Position numbers and translations under genes: made by a program. This document shows positions 1 through 9,112 of a stretch of DNA of 64,000 nucleotides, piece by piece. The notes below the pieces were generated by a model, which searched no databases, was not told the DNA's origin, and worked only from the letters and a program-made list of their open reading frames with translations. Origin of the DNA: Thalassomonas haliotis (lineage in GTDB: Bacteria; Pseudomonadota; Gammaproteobacteria; Enterobacterales; Alteromonadaceae); the NCBI RefSeq assembly GCF_028657945.1, contig NZ_CP059693.1, positions 2,480,001-2,544,000 of the forward strand, given 5' to 3'. Position 1 is the first letter of the stretch, and every line of letters begins with the position of its first letter.

Positions 1-1
1 T

Positions 2-115
2 CAAACCGTTCGCCTCGGCAAGTCGGGGGTAAAAATATACTGGCATCTGGTATATGTTAAACAGCCGCACGTGGACAATCCGGTAAAACTCCTGACAAAA
101 ACCCTTAAACGTTAG
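2..115 (+). CDS. C-terminal fragment of an unidentified protein (5' cut by window)
   Basis: An open frame enters from the window edge and runs 37 codons to a TAG at 113-115, ending in TLKR. The peptide (ending IYWHLVYVKQP...KLLTKTLKR) has the look of the C-terminus of a LysR-type effector domain, where a strand containing aromatic and basic residues precedes a last helix. That assignment is weak because so little is present. It converges on the hydrolase gene at 132, with only 16 nt between the two stop codons. The other open forward frame stops at 60. Confidence 0.45.
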   Translation, partial: QTVRLGKSGVKIYWHLVYVKQPHVDNPVKLLTKTLKR

Positions 116-131
116 TTTATTTGTTCGGGTT

Positions 132-1058
132 TTAGCCATAGCTTTTTAGGTTTGCTTTAAGCGGGGTTTTAAGTTGCATCTGGGCAAAAACCTGCCGGCA
201 TAACCAAGTGTTGCTATCGGCTAAATCCAGGATCACATCGAAGTGATTGCGCTTGCTGATTTCCGCGAGGGTTACGGGGAAACCTGCTTGTGCGAGCTTT
301 TGATACATCTCGTTGCTTTGTCTTTTAAATTCCGACGTTTCCTGCTCGCCATAGGCAAAGACCACCGGCGTTTTGGCCGCTGGCAGATGAAATAACGGAC
401 TGTTTTGCTTTATTTCCGCCTCGGTTAATTGCAAGGGATCATTGATATAGGTTTCGGCGATAGGGGCCAGGTCATAAATGCCGCTGACGGCGCATATGCC
501 CTTGATTGGATGTGTCGGCAAGCCCCCCGGCGGCCATTGGTTTTGGACAATAAAGTCCTGCCAGCGGGTATATAACATCATCATCGCCAGGTGGGCGCCG
601 GCCGAGCTGCCGCACAGATAGATTTCATCAGGATCATAACCAAATTCGGCTGCCGACATTATCAGGTAGGCGATGGCTTTACGGTTTTGGTTAACGATTT
701 CGCTGAGGCTGGCATCCGGGGCCAGGGTGTAGTTAACGGCGGCAAAGGTGCAGCCGTGTTGCTGGAAATTACCGGCGGCAAAAGAAGACTCCGCCTTGCT
801 CAGCTCCTGCCAATAGCCGCCATGAATATAAACAAACAGTTTTTTTTGATTTTCCCGGGTGGGCAAATAGAGATCCAGGCGCTCATCCGGCAGCAGGCCA
901 TAGGGGATATCGGCAATCAGTTTTTGCTGGTTTTGTGCTTTTGCTGTTGCCGTCCGGCTTAAATCGATGTATTGCCTGATATAAAGGTTAATATCATCAA
1001 TACAGCTGCTGGGGGAGTATTCCCGCGTTAAGGTGGCTAAATCAAAGTCTCGGTACAT
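132..1058 (-). CDS. alpha/beta hydrolase (BD-FAE / arylformamidase-like)
   Basis: A 308-residue cytoplasmic alpha/beta-hydrolase with no signal peptide. It has the HGGYW oxyanion-hole motif near residue 79 and the nucleophile elbow GSSAGAH near residue 150. A late histidine in the segment RNHFDVI probably completes the triad, with an upstream Asp or Glu. The length and the HGGYW/GSSAG pair match the arylformamidase and BD-FAE esterase group, which cleaves small carboxylic esters or N-formylkynurenine. No kynurenine-pathway genes lie nearby, so the substrate is not known. It lies on the same strand as the TonB receptor upstream of it, 220 bp away, so co-transcription is possible but not shown. 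The start ATG has only a weak purine-rich leader. Confidence 0.8.
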   Translation of the reverse strand: MYRDFDLATLTREYSPSSCIDDINLYIRQYIDLSRTATAKAQNQQKLIADIPYGLLPDERLDLYLPTRENQKKLFVYIHGGYWQELSKAESSFAAGNFQQHGCTFAAVNYTLAPDASLSEIVNQNRKAIAYLIMSAAEFGYDPDEIYLCGSSAGAHLAMMMLYTRWQDFIVQNQWPPGGLPTHPIKGICAVSGIYDLAPIAETYINDPLQLTEAEIKQNSPLFHLPAAKTPVVFAYGEQETSEFKRQSNEMYQKLAQAGFPVTLAEISKRNHFDVILDLADSNTWLCRQVFAQMQLKTPLKANLKSYG

Positions 1059-1278
1059 GGTTATTTATTATCTTTATGTTTTGTATTGTCCCGATCACCA
1101 ATATAACGTTTACTACAGGAAAAAATTAATTCATTTTCTTGTGGTTTTTCATTCAAAAAAGTAATTAAAAATTTGCCTCAAGACTTTGTATAACACCTTG
1201 TACCATCGTTTTTATAACCAGAGTACACCCAGCCAGGGAGATACCTGACCGGGGGCTTGTTTCTATGGCGTTTAGCGT

Positions 1279-3819
1279 TTAAAAGCTGAAGTTTACCCGG
1301 GCATAATAGCTCATGCCGTCAAAGCCGTAGGGCAGGGCGCGTACCGGATATTTAAATGCCTGGTTGGTGATAAAGTCCAGGGCTTCATTTTCACCCAGTT
1401 CATCCGGGGTAACATCAAACAGGTTATTGATGCCTGCTGCCAGGGTGAAGTTATCATTGATCTGGTAATCGAAATTAACATCAATCAACACCGCAGATTC
1501 CACTACACTGGTATCCTTAAAGGTGTCGTTCACCAATATTGAGTCCGGCAGGCCGATATGGTCGTTACCGAAATAAATGACATCGGTTTCGCCATAATAG
1601 TTTGCCCGGACAATAGCGCCCCATTTATCTCTTGAATAATCAAACGTTAAGGTTGCACGCTCCTGCGGCTGGCCGTCGGTGAGGAAACTGCGCTGTAAAT
1701 CATCCAGCGCCACAGACTCGGGAATGCCATCGGGGGCATTCACGCCGTCAATTTCAGTTTCATTGATATTGCCGGCCAGGGTGATTGCCAGGTCGCCGTC
1801 GGCGAAGTCGGTATTGTAGGTGATGATCAAATCCAGTCCTTTGGTGGTGGAGTCCACCGAGTTGGCAAAATAGTTGGCCTGATCGGCACCGGTAGCCAGT
1901 AAGGCATCAACGGCGGCCTGGTTAAAGGCGACATCTTCAGGAGACAACATGCTGCCCAGGGTGATCCTGTCTTCTATTTCAATATGGTAACCGTCTAAGG
2001 TTACTGAGATTTCATCGTTGACATTAAAGACCAGGCCTAAGCTGATGCTTTGGGAGGTTTCCAGCTCCAAACCGTTTACACCAAGCGCCGAGGGAAATGG
2101 CGAGCCTGCGGTAGCGGTAAAGGAAGGGGATAATACCCCGCCTGCGCCTAAGTTGGTGGTGTAGGCGGTATAGGCGCTTTGCTGCAATGACGGTGCTCTA
2201 AAGCCGGTGGAGACGGCGCCGCGCAGGGCGAAGTCTTCGCTAAAGTCATAGCGGCTGGATAATTTGCCCACTAAGTCATCGCCGGCATCGGAAAAGTCTT
2301 CATAGCGAAAGGCGGTGCCGACATTCCATTGATCGTTAAGCTGGAGTTCTAAATCCAGGTAAAAGGCATAACTGTCGCGATCGGCATCGCCTGCGGCATC
2401 GGGCCTGAGTCCCGGGTAGGCCTGGAAGCCACACTCGGCAAAGGTATCAGGGTCGATAACCGAGGCGAATGAGGTGTCACTATTGGCAAGACCGCAGGCG
2501 TAAGAGGCTTCTTCACCGGCGACAATTTCATAGTTCTCTTCCCGGTATTCTGCGCCGAAGGAAACATAGAGGGGTTCATCAAAACCAATTTCGACTAGGC
2601 CGGAGATATCGGCGTTAAAGGTCAGCTGATCAAAACGGAAACCGCCGGAATAACCTGAGGTCGGGCCGGCATTGGCGGCGATGTCTTCATCGCTGGCACC
2701 GGGATTATTGGCCAGGTATTCGGCGGCATAAGAAGCATTGATGGTATTTTTTGAATCAAAGTCATATTTGTTTTCCCCGTAAACCGCGGAAAGATCAAAT
2801 TGCCAGTCGTCGTTGATATCACCACGCAGTCCCAGTGAAATCGAAATATCTTTCGCTTCATTGTCTATATAAGGCAGGAAGCCGTCGGCATAAACCTGGG
2901 GGACATTTTTGGGGGCTTCATCATAATTTCTGAAAAAACCGTTGCCTAATGCGGTGCGGTTGGAAAAGCCGCCGAAAGAATAGATTTCCAGCTCATTAAC
3001 CGGGATCATCATATTATAAAAGGTGGAGATAAATTCAGACTCGGCATTGCCTTGTCCCCAGCGTACTTTCTCGGAAAGCGTGCCGCGGTCTGTGGTGGAA
3101 GAGCCGCCGATATCCCGTTGCGCGCGGTTGGTGCCTTCTCCGTCACGCAGTTCGACGCTGAGGTTGATAAAACCGCCGTCCTTGCCGATATCAAAGCCGG
3201 TATTAAGGCCCATGGACAGGGTTTCGCCGTCGCCTTCGCCGGTAGCGCCCCCCTGGAAATAACCCGAGGTGACCTCCGTGGTGTCTTTTAAGCTTAAGTT
3301 AATAACGCCGGCAATCGCATCCGAGCCATATTGCGCCGCGGCGCCGTCACGTAGTACCTGGACGTTTTTCAGGGCGGTCATCGGGATGGCATTCATATCG
3401 GTACCGGCGGCACCTGCGCCGACCGTACCGTTTAAGCCAAATATCGCCTGGTTGTGGCGGCGTTTGCCGTTGATCAGAACCAAAGTTTGATCCGGTTGCA
3501 GGCCGCGCAGGGTGGCGGGACGGAACAAGTCTGAGCCATCGGAAACCTGGGTACGGCTAAAATTAAAGGATGGCGCTGTGGCTTGCAGGCTTTGTCCCAG
3601 CTCGGTAAAACCGCCTTTGGTCAGTGATTCGGCGCTGATAATATCTACCGGTACCGAAGACTCGGTAGCGGTGCGGTTTGATACCCGGGAGCCGAGAATG
3701 GAGATTTTCTCTATTTCTTCTGCCTGGGGCACAGAATTTTGCTCTGCTGATACTGTGTTATTGCCAAGCGCCAGTGAGATGGCTACGGTTAATGTCCTTG
3801 TGATGAATTTTTTTTTCAT
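1279..3819 (-). CDS. TonB-dependent outer-membrane receptor
   Basis: An 846-residue outer-membrane receptor. It has a signal peptide (residues 1-25, ending VSA), a TonB-box-like segment EKISILGS near residue 37, and a plug domain with the conserved pieces LRGLQPDQTLVLINGKRRH and QVLRDGAAAQYGSDAIAGVINL (about residues 50-180). A long beta-barrel ends in the typical C-terminal aromatic strand YYARVNFSF. Such proteins import scarce ligands using energy from TonB-ExbB-ExbD. The ligand cannot be read from sequence, and no Fur-like box is seen upstream. The start is supported by an AGG-TAGGGAA ribosome-binding site. It is divergent from another receptor at 4309 across a 489-bp spacer. Confidence 0.93.
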   Translation of the reverse strand: MKKKFITRTLTVAISLALGNNTVSAEQNSVPQAEEIEKISILGSRVSNRTATESSVPVDIISAESLTKGGFTELGQSLQATAPSFNFSRTQVSDGSDLFRPATLRGLQPDQTLVLINGKRRHNQAIFGLNGTVGAGAAGTDMNAIPMTALKNVQVLRDGAAAQYGSDAIAGVINLSLKDTTEVTSGYFQGGATGEGDGETLSMGLNTGFDIGKDGGFINLSVELRDGEGTNRAQRDIGGSSTTDRGTLSEKVRWGQGNAESEFISTFYNMMIPVNELEIYSFGGFSNRTALGNGFFRNYDEAPKNVPQVYADGFLPYIDNEAKDISISLGLRGDINDDWQFDLSAVYGENKYDFDSKNTINASYAAEYLANNPGASDEDIAANAGPTSGYSGGFRFDQLTFNADISGLVEIGFDEPLYVSFGAEYREENYEIVAGEEASYACGLANSDTSFASVIDPDTFAECGFQAYPGLRPDAAGDADRDSYAFYLDLELQLNDQWNVGTAFRYEDFSDAGDDLVGKLSSRYDFSEDFALRGAVSTGFRAPSLQQSAYTAYTTNLGAGGVLSPSFTATAGSPFPSALGVNGLELETSQSISLGLVFNVNDEISVTLDGYHIEIEDRITLGSMLSPEDVAFNQAAVDALLATGADQANYFANSVDSTTKGLDLIITYNTDFADGDLAITLAGNINETEIDGVNAPDGIPESVALDDLQRSFLTDGQPQERATLTFDYSRDKWGAIVRANYYGETDVIYFGNDHIGLPDSILVNDTFKDTSVVESAVLIDVNFDYQINDNFTLAAGINNLFDVTPDELGENEALDFITNQAFKYPVRALPYGFDGMSYYARVNFSF

Positions 3820-4104
3820 TTCCCTACCTTATTTTTATTGGTATTAACGCTTGCCGCTATTTTCAGGAATAAATTCCGATAGCAGGCACCCTCAACTTAT
3901 TTAACCCGAGTTAAATTTAGTTCAACTAAAAAAGGTCACCATTTTATCTCTTGATGGATTGTTATTTGGTACACAAATTAGGCTGCAAGACTATAACAAG
4001 GGAAAGATAAAGGGATCAATAGTTAACTACGAGAGCCCTCGTCGGGCTTGATTTTACCTGGTTAAAAAAGGCCCAGTTCTTGCTAACCTCTTTAATTATA
4101 ATGA

Positions 4105-4159
4105 CTTGTTTACATACTTTACCGCTTGTTTACGATACTTGTAAAAGTAATGTAAAAGA
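4105..4159. promoter_or_regulatory. cluster of direct repeats between divergent TonB receptors
   Basis: CTTGTTTAC occurs at 4105-4113 and again at 4125-4133, exactly 20 bp apart and so on the same face of the helix. It is followed by two copies of TGTAAAAG starting at 4140 and 4151. Spacing by whole helical turns suggests a regulator-binding array for one or both receptor genes. This is inference from the pattern only. Confidence 0.4.
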
Positions 4160-4174
4160 ATTTGCCTAATTATA

Positions 4175-4204
4175 TTGACCGTGTTAGTGGGATCCGTTTA
4201 CTAT
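4175..4204 (+). promoter_or_regulatory. candidate sigma-70 promoter for the 4309 receptor
   Basis: TTGACC (4175-4180) and TACTAT (4199-4204) are separated by 18 bp, a reasonable match to -35 and -10 elements. This places transcription start near 4211, just before the palindrome at 4224-4235. Confidence 0.4.
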
Positions 4205-4223
4205 TGGCCGTGAATTTTTGTAA

Positions 4224-4235
4224 TGTAAATTTACA
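4224..4235. promoter_or_regulatory. 12-bp palindromic operator candidate TGTAAATTTACA
   Basis: TGTAAATTTACA is a perfect 12-bp palindrome 73 bp before the receptor start codon and just downstream of the candidate promoter. That is where a repressor would block transcription. The regulator is not identified in the window. Confidence 0.45.
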
Positions 4236-4308
4236 AATAATCATCAAACAGAAATAATTTTAATAATAAATCTTTATATAAATCATGAAATTTTCCAGGG
4301 AAAATAAT

Positions 4309-7224
4309 ATGTATAGCAATAGCAAAATCGCTAAAGCTGTTCGTTTCGCCATGTTAGTTGGCGCGAGCACTGCAATTTCGTTACCGGCATTTGCTGCAGA
4401 AGAAGCAGAAACTGTTGAGCGTATCTCAGTTACCGGTTCTAAAATCAAACGTATCGGGGCTGTCTCTCCTACTCCGGTTACCGTTATCAGCCGTGTTGAA
4501 TTACAAGACGCCGGTATCAGTAACGTCAATGACTTCTTAGCAGAAATGCCTTCTGCTGATGTTGGCTTAAGCCCTGAAAACTCAAATAACTACATTTATG
4601 CCAACGGTTTAAATACTACAGACCTTCGTGGTTTAGGCGATAACCGTACTTTAGTACTGGTTAACGGCCGACGTTTTATCCCTGGTCAGGCCGGTGGTAA
4701 CGCGGTTGATTTAAATAATATCGCAACTTCTTTTATCGAGCGCATTGAAATTTCTACCGGTGGTGCTTCTGCCGTTTACGGTGCCGATGCCGTTGCCGGT
4801 GTTGTTAACATCATTACACGTAAATCCTTTGATGGTATCGAAATAGATATTGCTACTACCCGTCCAAATGAAGGTGGTGGTGAGCAGGAATTTGCCTCTT
4901 TAACTTTCGGTAAAGAAGAAAAGGACAGCGGTTTTATCGTTAACATCGATTACGCCGAGCAAGAGCAAATGGCGATGATGGATAAAGCCTGGTACCGTAA
5001 TAACCCGGTTCAGTCTCGTGCTAACCCTGATGATGCCACCGGTGATGATGGCATTCCAGCAATGATCCAGCATAATAATGCTGAGCATTATGGTCTTTAT
5101 GATGAATCAAGTGAATTCTTCTTAGGTGGTGATCACTGGACTTTTGATGAAAACGGCAACATGCGTTTGTTTAATAACAATGATGCTCGTCAGGAAGTTG
5201 GCGGATTACCGGGTTCATCTCGTTCTTGGTATTATGAAGGTCCGTATGGCGATGGTATCGAATACGGTGCGGATGAGTTCTTCCGTACGCCGTTAAAACG
5301 TTTTACTGTAAACGTTGCCGGTCATCAAGACCTTAATGATGATCACCAACTGACTTGGGATGTGACTTACTCTGACAGTAAAGCACATGGTCAGTCTACT
5401 CCTATCTTTTTGCGTTCAAGTCAGTTGGTTATCCAACGTGACAATGCTTTCATCAAAGATGATTTAGCTGCTGCCTGGGATGCTGAAAATGAGAGACGTG
5501 CTAACCTGGATGAACCTTTAGATCCTATTACCAGCATCGGCATGCGTCGTTTAAGCGATGATTTCGGTCCGCGTAAGTATATCCAGGAACGTGCCACGGC
5601 CCGTGCCTCTATCGGTCTTGACGGTATCATCAACGATGACTGGTCTTATTCTGCCTACTTCCAACACGGTACTATGCGCCAAGATACTTCCTGGAAAGGG
5701 GAAGTTATTCTTGATAACCTGATCAGTGCAATCGATGCGGTTGAATATAACGGCGAAATTGTTTGTGCCGATCGTAATGACGAAGGTGAAGTTGTTGGCG
5801 CCCTTGCCGACTGTGCCCCGGTTAACTTCTTAGGAAAAAATGAAGTTTCTCCTGAAGCGCAAGGTTATATTTCTACCGTTGCAACAGCCGAGCGTGGCCA
5901 TGATCAAACCAGCTGGGGACTTACCGTAGACGGTGAAGTTTTTGAATTACCTGCCGGTCCTGTTCAGGCAGCTTTCAGTTACGACTGGCGTAAAGAGCGT
6001 GCATTTGAAACTCCGGGGACAGGTATCCGCACTGGTATCATCTTTGGTAACTCAGGTGACTCTTACAAAGGTGAAGTTAAGGTTAAAGAATACTCTGCCG
6101 AGGTTGTTGTTCCTGTATTGGCTGACCAATACCTGGCTGACGAGTTAACCCTTGAATTTGCATACCGCTACATGGATTACAGCTCTACCGGTACCGATAG
6201 CGCCTATAAACTAGGTCTTACCTGGCAGATCAATGATGACTTTAGAATTCGTGCCGCGAAAGCTCAATCGGTACGTGCGCCAAACATTGAAGAGTTATAC
6301 TCACCAGCCGGTACGCAGTTTGCTACTCGTGCAGAAGCTTGTGCTGCGGATAACATTGAAAAAGCTACCGACTATAAAGCTAATTTGATCAAGAACTGTG
6401 CTGCAGCCGGTATTCCTGAAGGTTGGACACCAACTGATGAGTGGTACAATGCTGGTTCACTTGAAGGTGATTTAGGTGGTAACCCTGAACTTCAAAACGA
6501 AGTTTCCGACGATATCACTATCGGTTTTGTTTACTCACCTAGCTATTTAGAGAATTTTGATATCACAGTAGATTACTGGAAATTCGAAATTGAAGATGCC
6601 ATTCGTTTCTACGACTATGAAAACTCTATGGACAACTGTTACCAGTCTGAAAGCCTGGATAACGTTTTCTGTGATAAATTCACCCGTGATCCTGTAACGC
6701 ATGAAGTTAACGGTTATTACGAAACTTCATTAAACGCTGCAGTTGAAAAAATCAGTGGTGTTGATATCGAGTCTCGTTATAAGTTAGATACCTCTTTTGG
6801 TACCTTTGACTTTAAGTTGGTTGCAACTTATTTAGAAAATCGTGAAATCAACCAAACGGGCAATGCTGTAGATAACAAAACCTACACAGGTGAAACTGCC
6901 AGACCTCGCTGGAGAGCTCGTTTTACAACGGCTTATCAGTATAATGAAGATCTGCGTGTAGCCTTAATCGGTAACTACAGACATAGCGTAGTTGATGACA
7001 GAAATGACTGGACGATTGAAGATAGTAACTACAACGATATCCCTTCATACACTACATTTGATTTAACCATGAATTATAATGTAATTGATGATGTTGAAGT
7101 TCGTCTTGGCATGCAAAACCTGGCAGACAGAACGCCGCCAAGAAACCCGCATGTATATGACGACGGTACTTACTATGACGTAATCGGTCGTCGTATTACT
7201 GCCGGTGTTAACGTTAAATTCTAA
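4309..7224 (+). CDS. TonB-dependent outer-membrane receptor
   Basis: A 971-residue receptor. The ATG at 4309 is chosen over one 24 nt upstream because it has an AGGGA ribosome-binding site about 8 nt before it and opens directly into a signal peptide ending AFAAEE. The TonB-box-like VERISVTGSKIKR follows, then a plug domain with DLRGLGDNRTLVLVNGRR and ASAVYGADAVAGVVNIITR. The barrel has many Asp/Asn-rich loops and ends AGVNVKF. The plug belongs to the SusC-unrelated proteobacterial type often linked to oligosaccharide or peptide uptake, but no catabolic genes flank it. Codons here are notably AT-rich and uniform (GGT, GAT, CGT), which fits a highly expressed protein. A strong terminator follows. 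Confidence 0.94.
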   Translation: MYSNSKIAKAVRFAMLVGASTAISLPAFAAEEAETVERISVTGSKIKRIGAVSPTPVTVISRVELQDAGISNVNDFLAEMPSADVGLSPENSNNYIYANGLNTTDLRGLGDNRTLVLVNGRRFIPGQAGGNAVDLNNIATSFIERIEISTGGASAVYGADAVAGVVNIITRKSFDGIEIDIATTRPNEGGGEQEFASLTFGKEEKDSGFIVNIDYAEQEQMAMMDKAWYRNNPVQSRANPDDATGDDGIPAMIQHNNAEHYGLYDESSEFFLGGDHWTFDENGNMRLFNNNDARQEVGGLPGSSRSWYYEGPYGDGIEYGADEFFRTPLKRFTVNVAGHQDLNDDHQLTWDVTYSDSKAHGQSTPIFLRSSQLVIQRDNAFIKDDLAAAWDAENERRANLDEPLDPITSIGMRRLSDDFGPRKYIQERATARASIGLDGIINDDWSYSAYFQHGTMRQDTSWKGEVILDNLISAIDAVEYNGEIVCADRNDEGEVVGALADCAPVNFLGKNEVSPEAQGYISTVATAERGHDQTSWGLTVDGEVFELPAGPVQAAFSYDWRKERAFETPGTGIRTGIIFGNSGDSYKGEVKVKEYSAEVVVPVLADQYLADELTLEFAYRYMDYSSTGTDSAYKLGLTWQINDDFRIRAAKAQSVRAPNIEELYSPAGTQFATRAEACAADNIEKATDYKANLIKNCAAAGIPEGWTPTDEWYNAGSLEGDLGGNPELQNEVSDDITIGFVYSPSYLENFDITVDYWKFEIEDAIRFYDYENSMDNCYQSESLDNVFCDKFTRDPVTHEVNGYYETSLNAAVEKISGVDIESRYKLDTSFGTFDFKLVATYLENREINQTGNAVDNKTYTGETARPRWRARFTTAYQYNEDLRVALIGNYRHSVVDDRNDWTIEDSNYNDIPSYTTFDLTMNYNVIDDVEVRLGMQNLADRTPPRNPHVYDDGTYYDVIGRRITAGVNVKF

Positions 7225-7280
7225 TCTAAATATTAACTTAGCAATAAGCTAATATAAGTTAGATATGAACAAGTCATAAA

Positions 7281-7310
7281 ATGCCCGGGCAAAGTCCGGG
7301 CATTTTTTTA
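7281..7310 (+). terminator. rho-independent terminator of the TonB receptor gene
   Basis: ATGCCCGG and CCGGGCAT form a perfect 8-bp GC-rich stem around a 7-nt loop and run straight into a stretch of seven T. It lies 57 nt after the receptor stop codon. Confidence 0.85.
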
Positions 7311-7485
7311 TTTCATGATTTGTTTTTTAATCCACTTATCTGCCCGTTACAGTTTATTTTCTCTCTTATAACTTACCAACAAATCATGTATTATCTGCTA
7401 TGCATGCTTCTTGATATTTGCAGCAAGATGCTTTCGCTTATTCAGATATTTATTTATACTGGCTCTTTTTTTAAAGGGGCTCCTT

Positions 7486-8130
7486 ATGCTGCAATACCAA
7501 ATAATCCCGGTGACGCCGTTCCAGCAAAATTGCACTATTTTCTGGTGTGATGAAACCATGCAGGCAGCGGTAGTTGACCCCGGCGGTGATATCGACAAAT
7601 TAATCGCCTTTATCGGTGAAAAAAAACTGACTTTAGCTAAAGTATTGCTGACCCATGCCCATATTGACCATGCCGGGGCGACTCAGGCCATGGTTGATCA
7701 TTTTGGCGTTAAGATTGAAGGCCCTCATAGTGAAGACCAGTTCTGGATAGACCTTATCCCGGAGCAGAAACAGCGCTTTGGTTTTACTCACGCAGAAGCC
7801 TTTCAAACGGATCGCTGGCTTGAGCAGGGAGATAAGGTGCACTTTGGCAATATCGAACTGGAAGTGTATTTTTGTCCCGGACATACGCCCGGGCATGTGG
7901 TGTTTTTTCACCGGCCAACAAAACTGGCCCAGGTGGGGGATGTCTTGTTTCGCGGCTCTGTCGGGCGTACCGACTTTCCCCGTGGCGATAGCGCCACCCT
8001 GATTAAATCCATAAAAGAAAACCTGTTTCCGCTCGGGGATGATGTCCGCTTTATTCCCGGACATGGCCCTATGGGCACTTTCGGTGAAGAGCGCATCCAT
8101 AATCCCTATGTCGGGGAAGGTGTGCGTTAA
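7486..8130 (+). CDS. ycbL: metallo-beta-lactamase-fold hydrolase, YcbL / glyoxalase II-like
   Basis: A 214-residue binuclear metal hydrolase. The metal-binding motif THAHIDHAG is present near residue 53, with GHTPGHV near 133 and GHGPMGTFGEER near the C-terminus. The length and motif set match enterobacterial YcbL, a small type II glyoxalase-like enzyme that hydrolyses thioesters such as S-lactoylglutathione. The start at 7486 is preferred: it has AAGGGG 6 nt upstream, and the 25 extra residues of the longer frame are hydrophobic and not part of the family. The gene stands alone between the receptor terminator and the ion-channel gene. The physiological substrate is inferred from the family. 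Confidence 0.88.
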   Translation: MLQYQIIPVTPFQQNCTIFWCDETMQAAVVDPGGDIDKLIAFIGEKKLTLAKVLLTHAHIDHAGATQAMVDHFGVKIEGPHSEDQFWIDLIPEQKQRFGFTHAEAFQTDRWLEQGDKVHFGNIELEVYFCPGHTPGHVVFFHRPTKLAQVGDVLFRGSVGRTDFPRGDSATLIKSIKENLFPLGDDVRFIPGHGPMGTFGEERIHNPYVGEGVR

Positions 8131-8208
8131 CGCCGGTTTTAATACCTTGTTATAACAACTATCAACAAACTAACAAATTTTACCTAAAGAGAGATCCTGA
8201 GTAAGCAA

Positions 8209-9033
8209 ATGAATTCACAAGTTTTACGTATACAACGCAGTCTTAAAAAACTGGATTCGAGTAATATTTTTCAGGGCATAGTCATTGCCGTGATCATTTT
8301 ATCTGCACTGTTGATCGGTGCCAAAACTCATGACTTACCTCCACAGGCATTTACTGTGTTATCTGTGCTCGACACCGGGGTGACGGTATTTTTTGTCATC
8401 GAAATTGTCATTCGCTATATGGCGTATCCCAATAAAAAGAAGTTCTTTCACAGCGGCTGGAATATTTTTGATACCGTGATTGTTATCGGCAGCCTTATTC
8501 CCACAGGCGGCTCGGGCGTGTTGCTGGCGCGCTTATTAAGGGTGTTTAGGGTATTGCGTCTGGTGTCTATGGTGCCGGAGTTACGTATCCTGATAAATGC
8601 CTTGCTTAAGGCCATCCCGCGTATGGGTTATATCGGGTTATTGATGTTTGTGATCTTCTATATTTATGCCGCCATCGGCAGCATTTTGTTTAACCAGATC
8701 AATGAGGTGTTATGGGGAGATCTTTCTATTTCCATGTTGACCCTATTTAGGGTGGCAACCTTTGAAGATTGGACCGATGTGATGTATGAAACCATGGCGG
8801 TACATCCCATGAGCTGGATTTACTACCTGAGTTTTATTTTCCTTACCGCCTTTATTTTCCTGAATATGATGGTCGGCACCGTACTGGAAGTGATGGGACA
8901 GGAGCACGAAAACTTCCGCGCCCAGGCCCATGGCGAGACCGCAGAAGGGGGAGAGCCGGCGAGTCGGGCACAAATAGATAAGCTGGAGCAGGAACTGGCA
9001 GAAATAAAGGCCTTACTTAAACAAAAACTTTAG
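8209..9033 (+). CDS. voltage-gated cation channel, bacterial NaChBac-like (ion transporter family)
   Basis: A 274-residue six-helix channel subunit. An S4 voltage sensor with regularly spaced arginines (LLARLLRVFRVLRLV) lies near residues 103-118. A pore loop contains FRVATFEDWT, corresponding to the TLESW selectivity filter of NaChBac-type sodium channels. The C-terminus has a short Gly/Glu-rich neck and a heptad-like coiled coil (IDKLEQELAEIKALLKQKL) that would hold the tetramer together. The filter differs from the canonical one at two positions but keeps Glu and Trp, so sodium or mixed Na/Ca selectivity is an inference. It is a single-gene unit followed by its own hairpin terminator. Confidence 0.88.
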   Translation: MNSQVLRIQRSLKKLDSSNIFQGIVIAVIILSALLIGAKTHDLPPQAFTVLSVLDTGVTVFFVIEIVIRYMAYPNKKKFFHSGWNIFDTVIVIGSLIPTGGSGVLLARLLRVFRVLRLVSMVPELRILINALLKAIPRMGYIGLLMFVIFYIYAAIGSILFNQINEVLWGDLSISMLTLFRVATFEDWTDVMYETMAVHPMSWIYYLSFIFLTAFIFLNMMVGTVLEVMGQEHENFRAQAHGETAEGGEPASRAQIDKLEQELAEIKALLKQKL

Positions 9034-9062
9034 CGGCTTTTAGCTTTAGTACCAACAAGGCA

Positions 9063-9096
9063 ACCCGGGCTGTCAAAACCCGGGTGTGCTTTGTTT
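9063..9096 (+). terminator. hairpin terminator of the ion-channel gene
   Basis: ACCCGGG and CCCGGGT form a 7-bp stem with a 9-nt loop, followed by a T-rich tract (gtgctttgtttt), 30 nt after the channel stop. The T tract is interrupted, so efficiency is uncertain. Confidence 0.6.
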
Positions 9097-9112
9097 TAAT
9101 ATCCTGCCGGGC

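Noticed and set aside
591-962. Plus-strand 123-codon open frame
   Set aside because: It lies entirely opposite the alpha/beta hydrolase gene, which has clear catalytic motifs; it is a shadow.
7633-8100. Minus-strand 155-codon open frame
   Set aside because: It lies opposite the YcbL-type hydrolase gene with intact metal motifs; it is a shadow.
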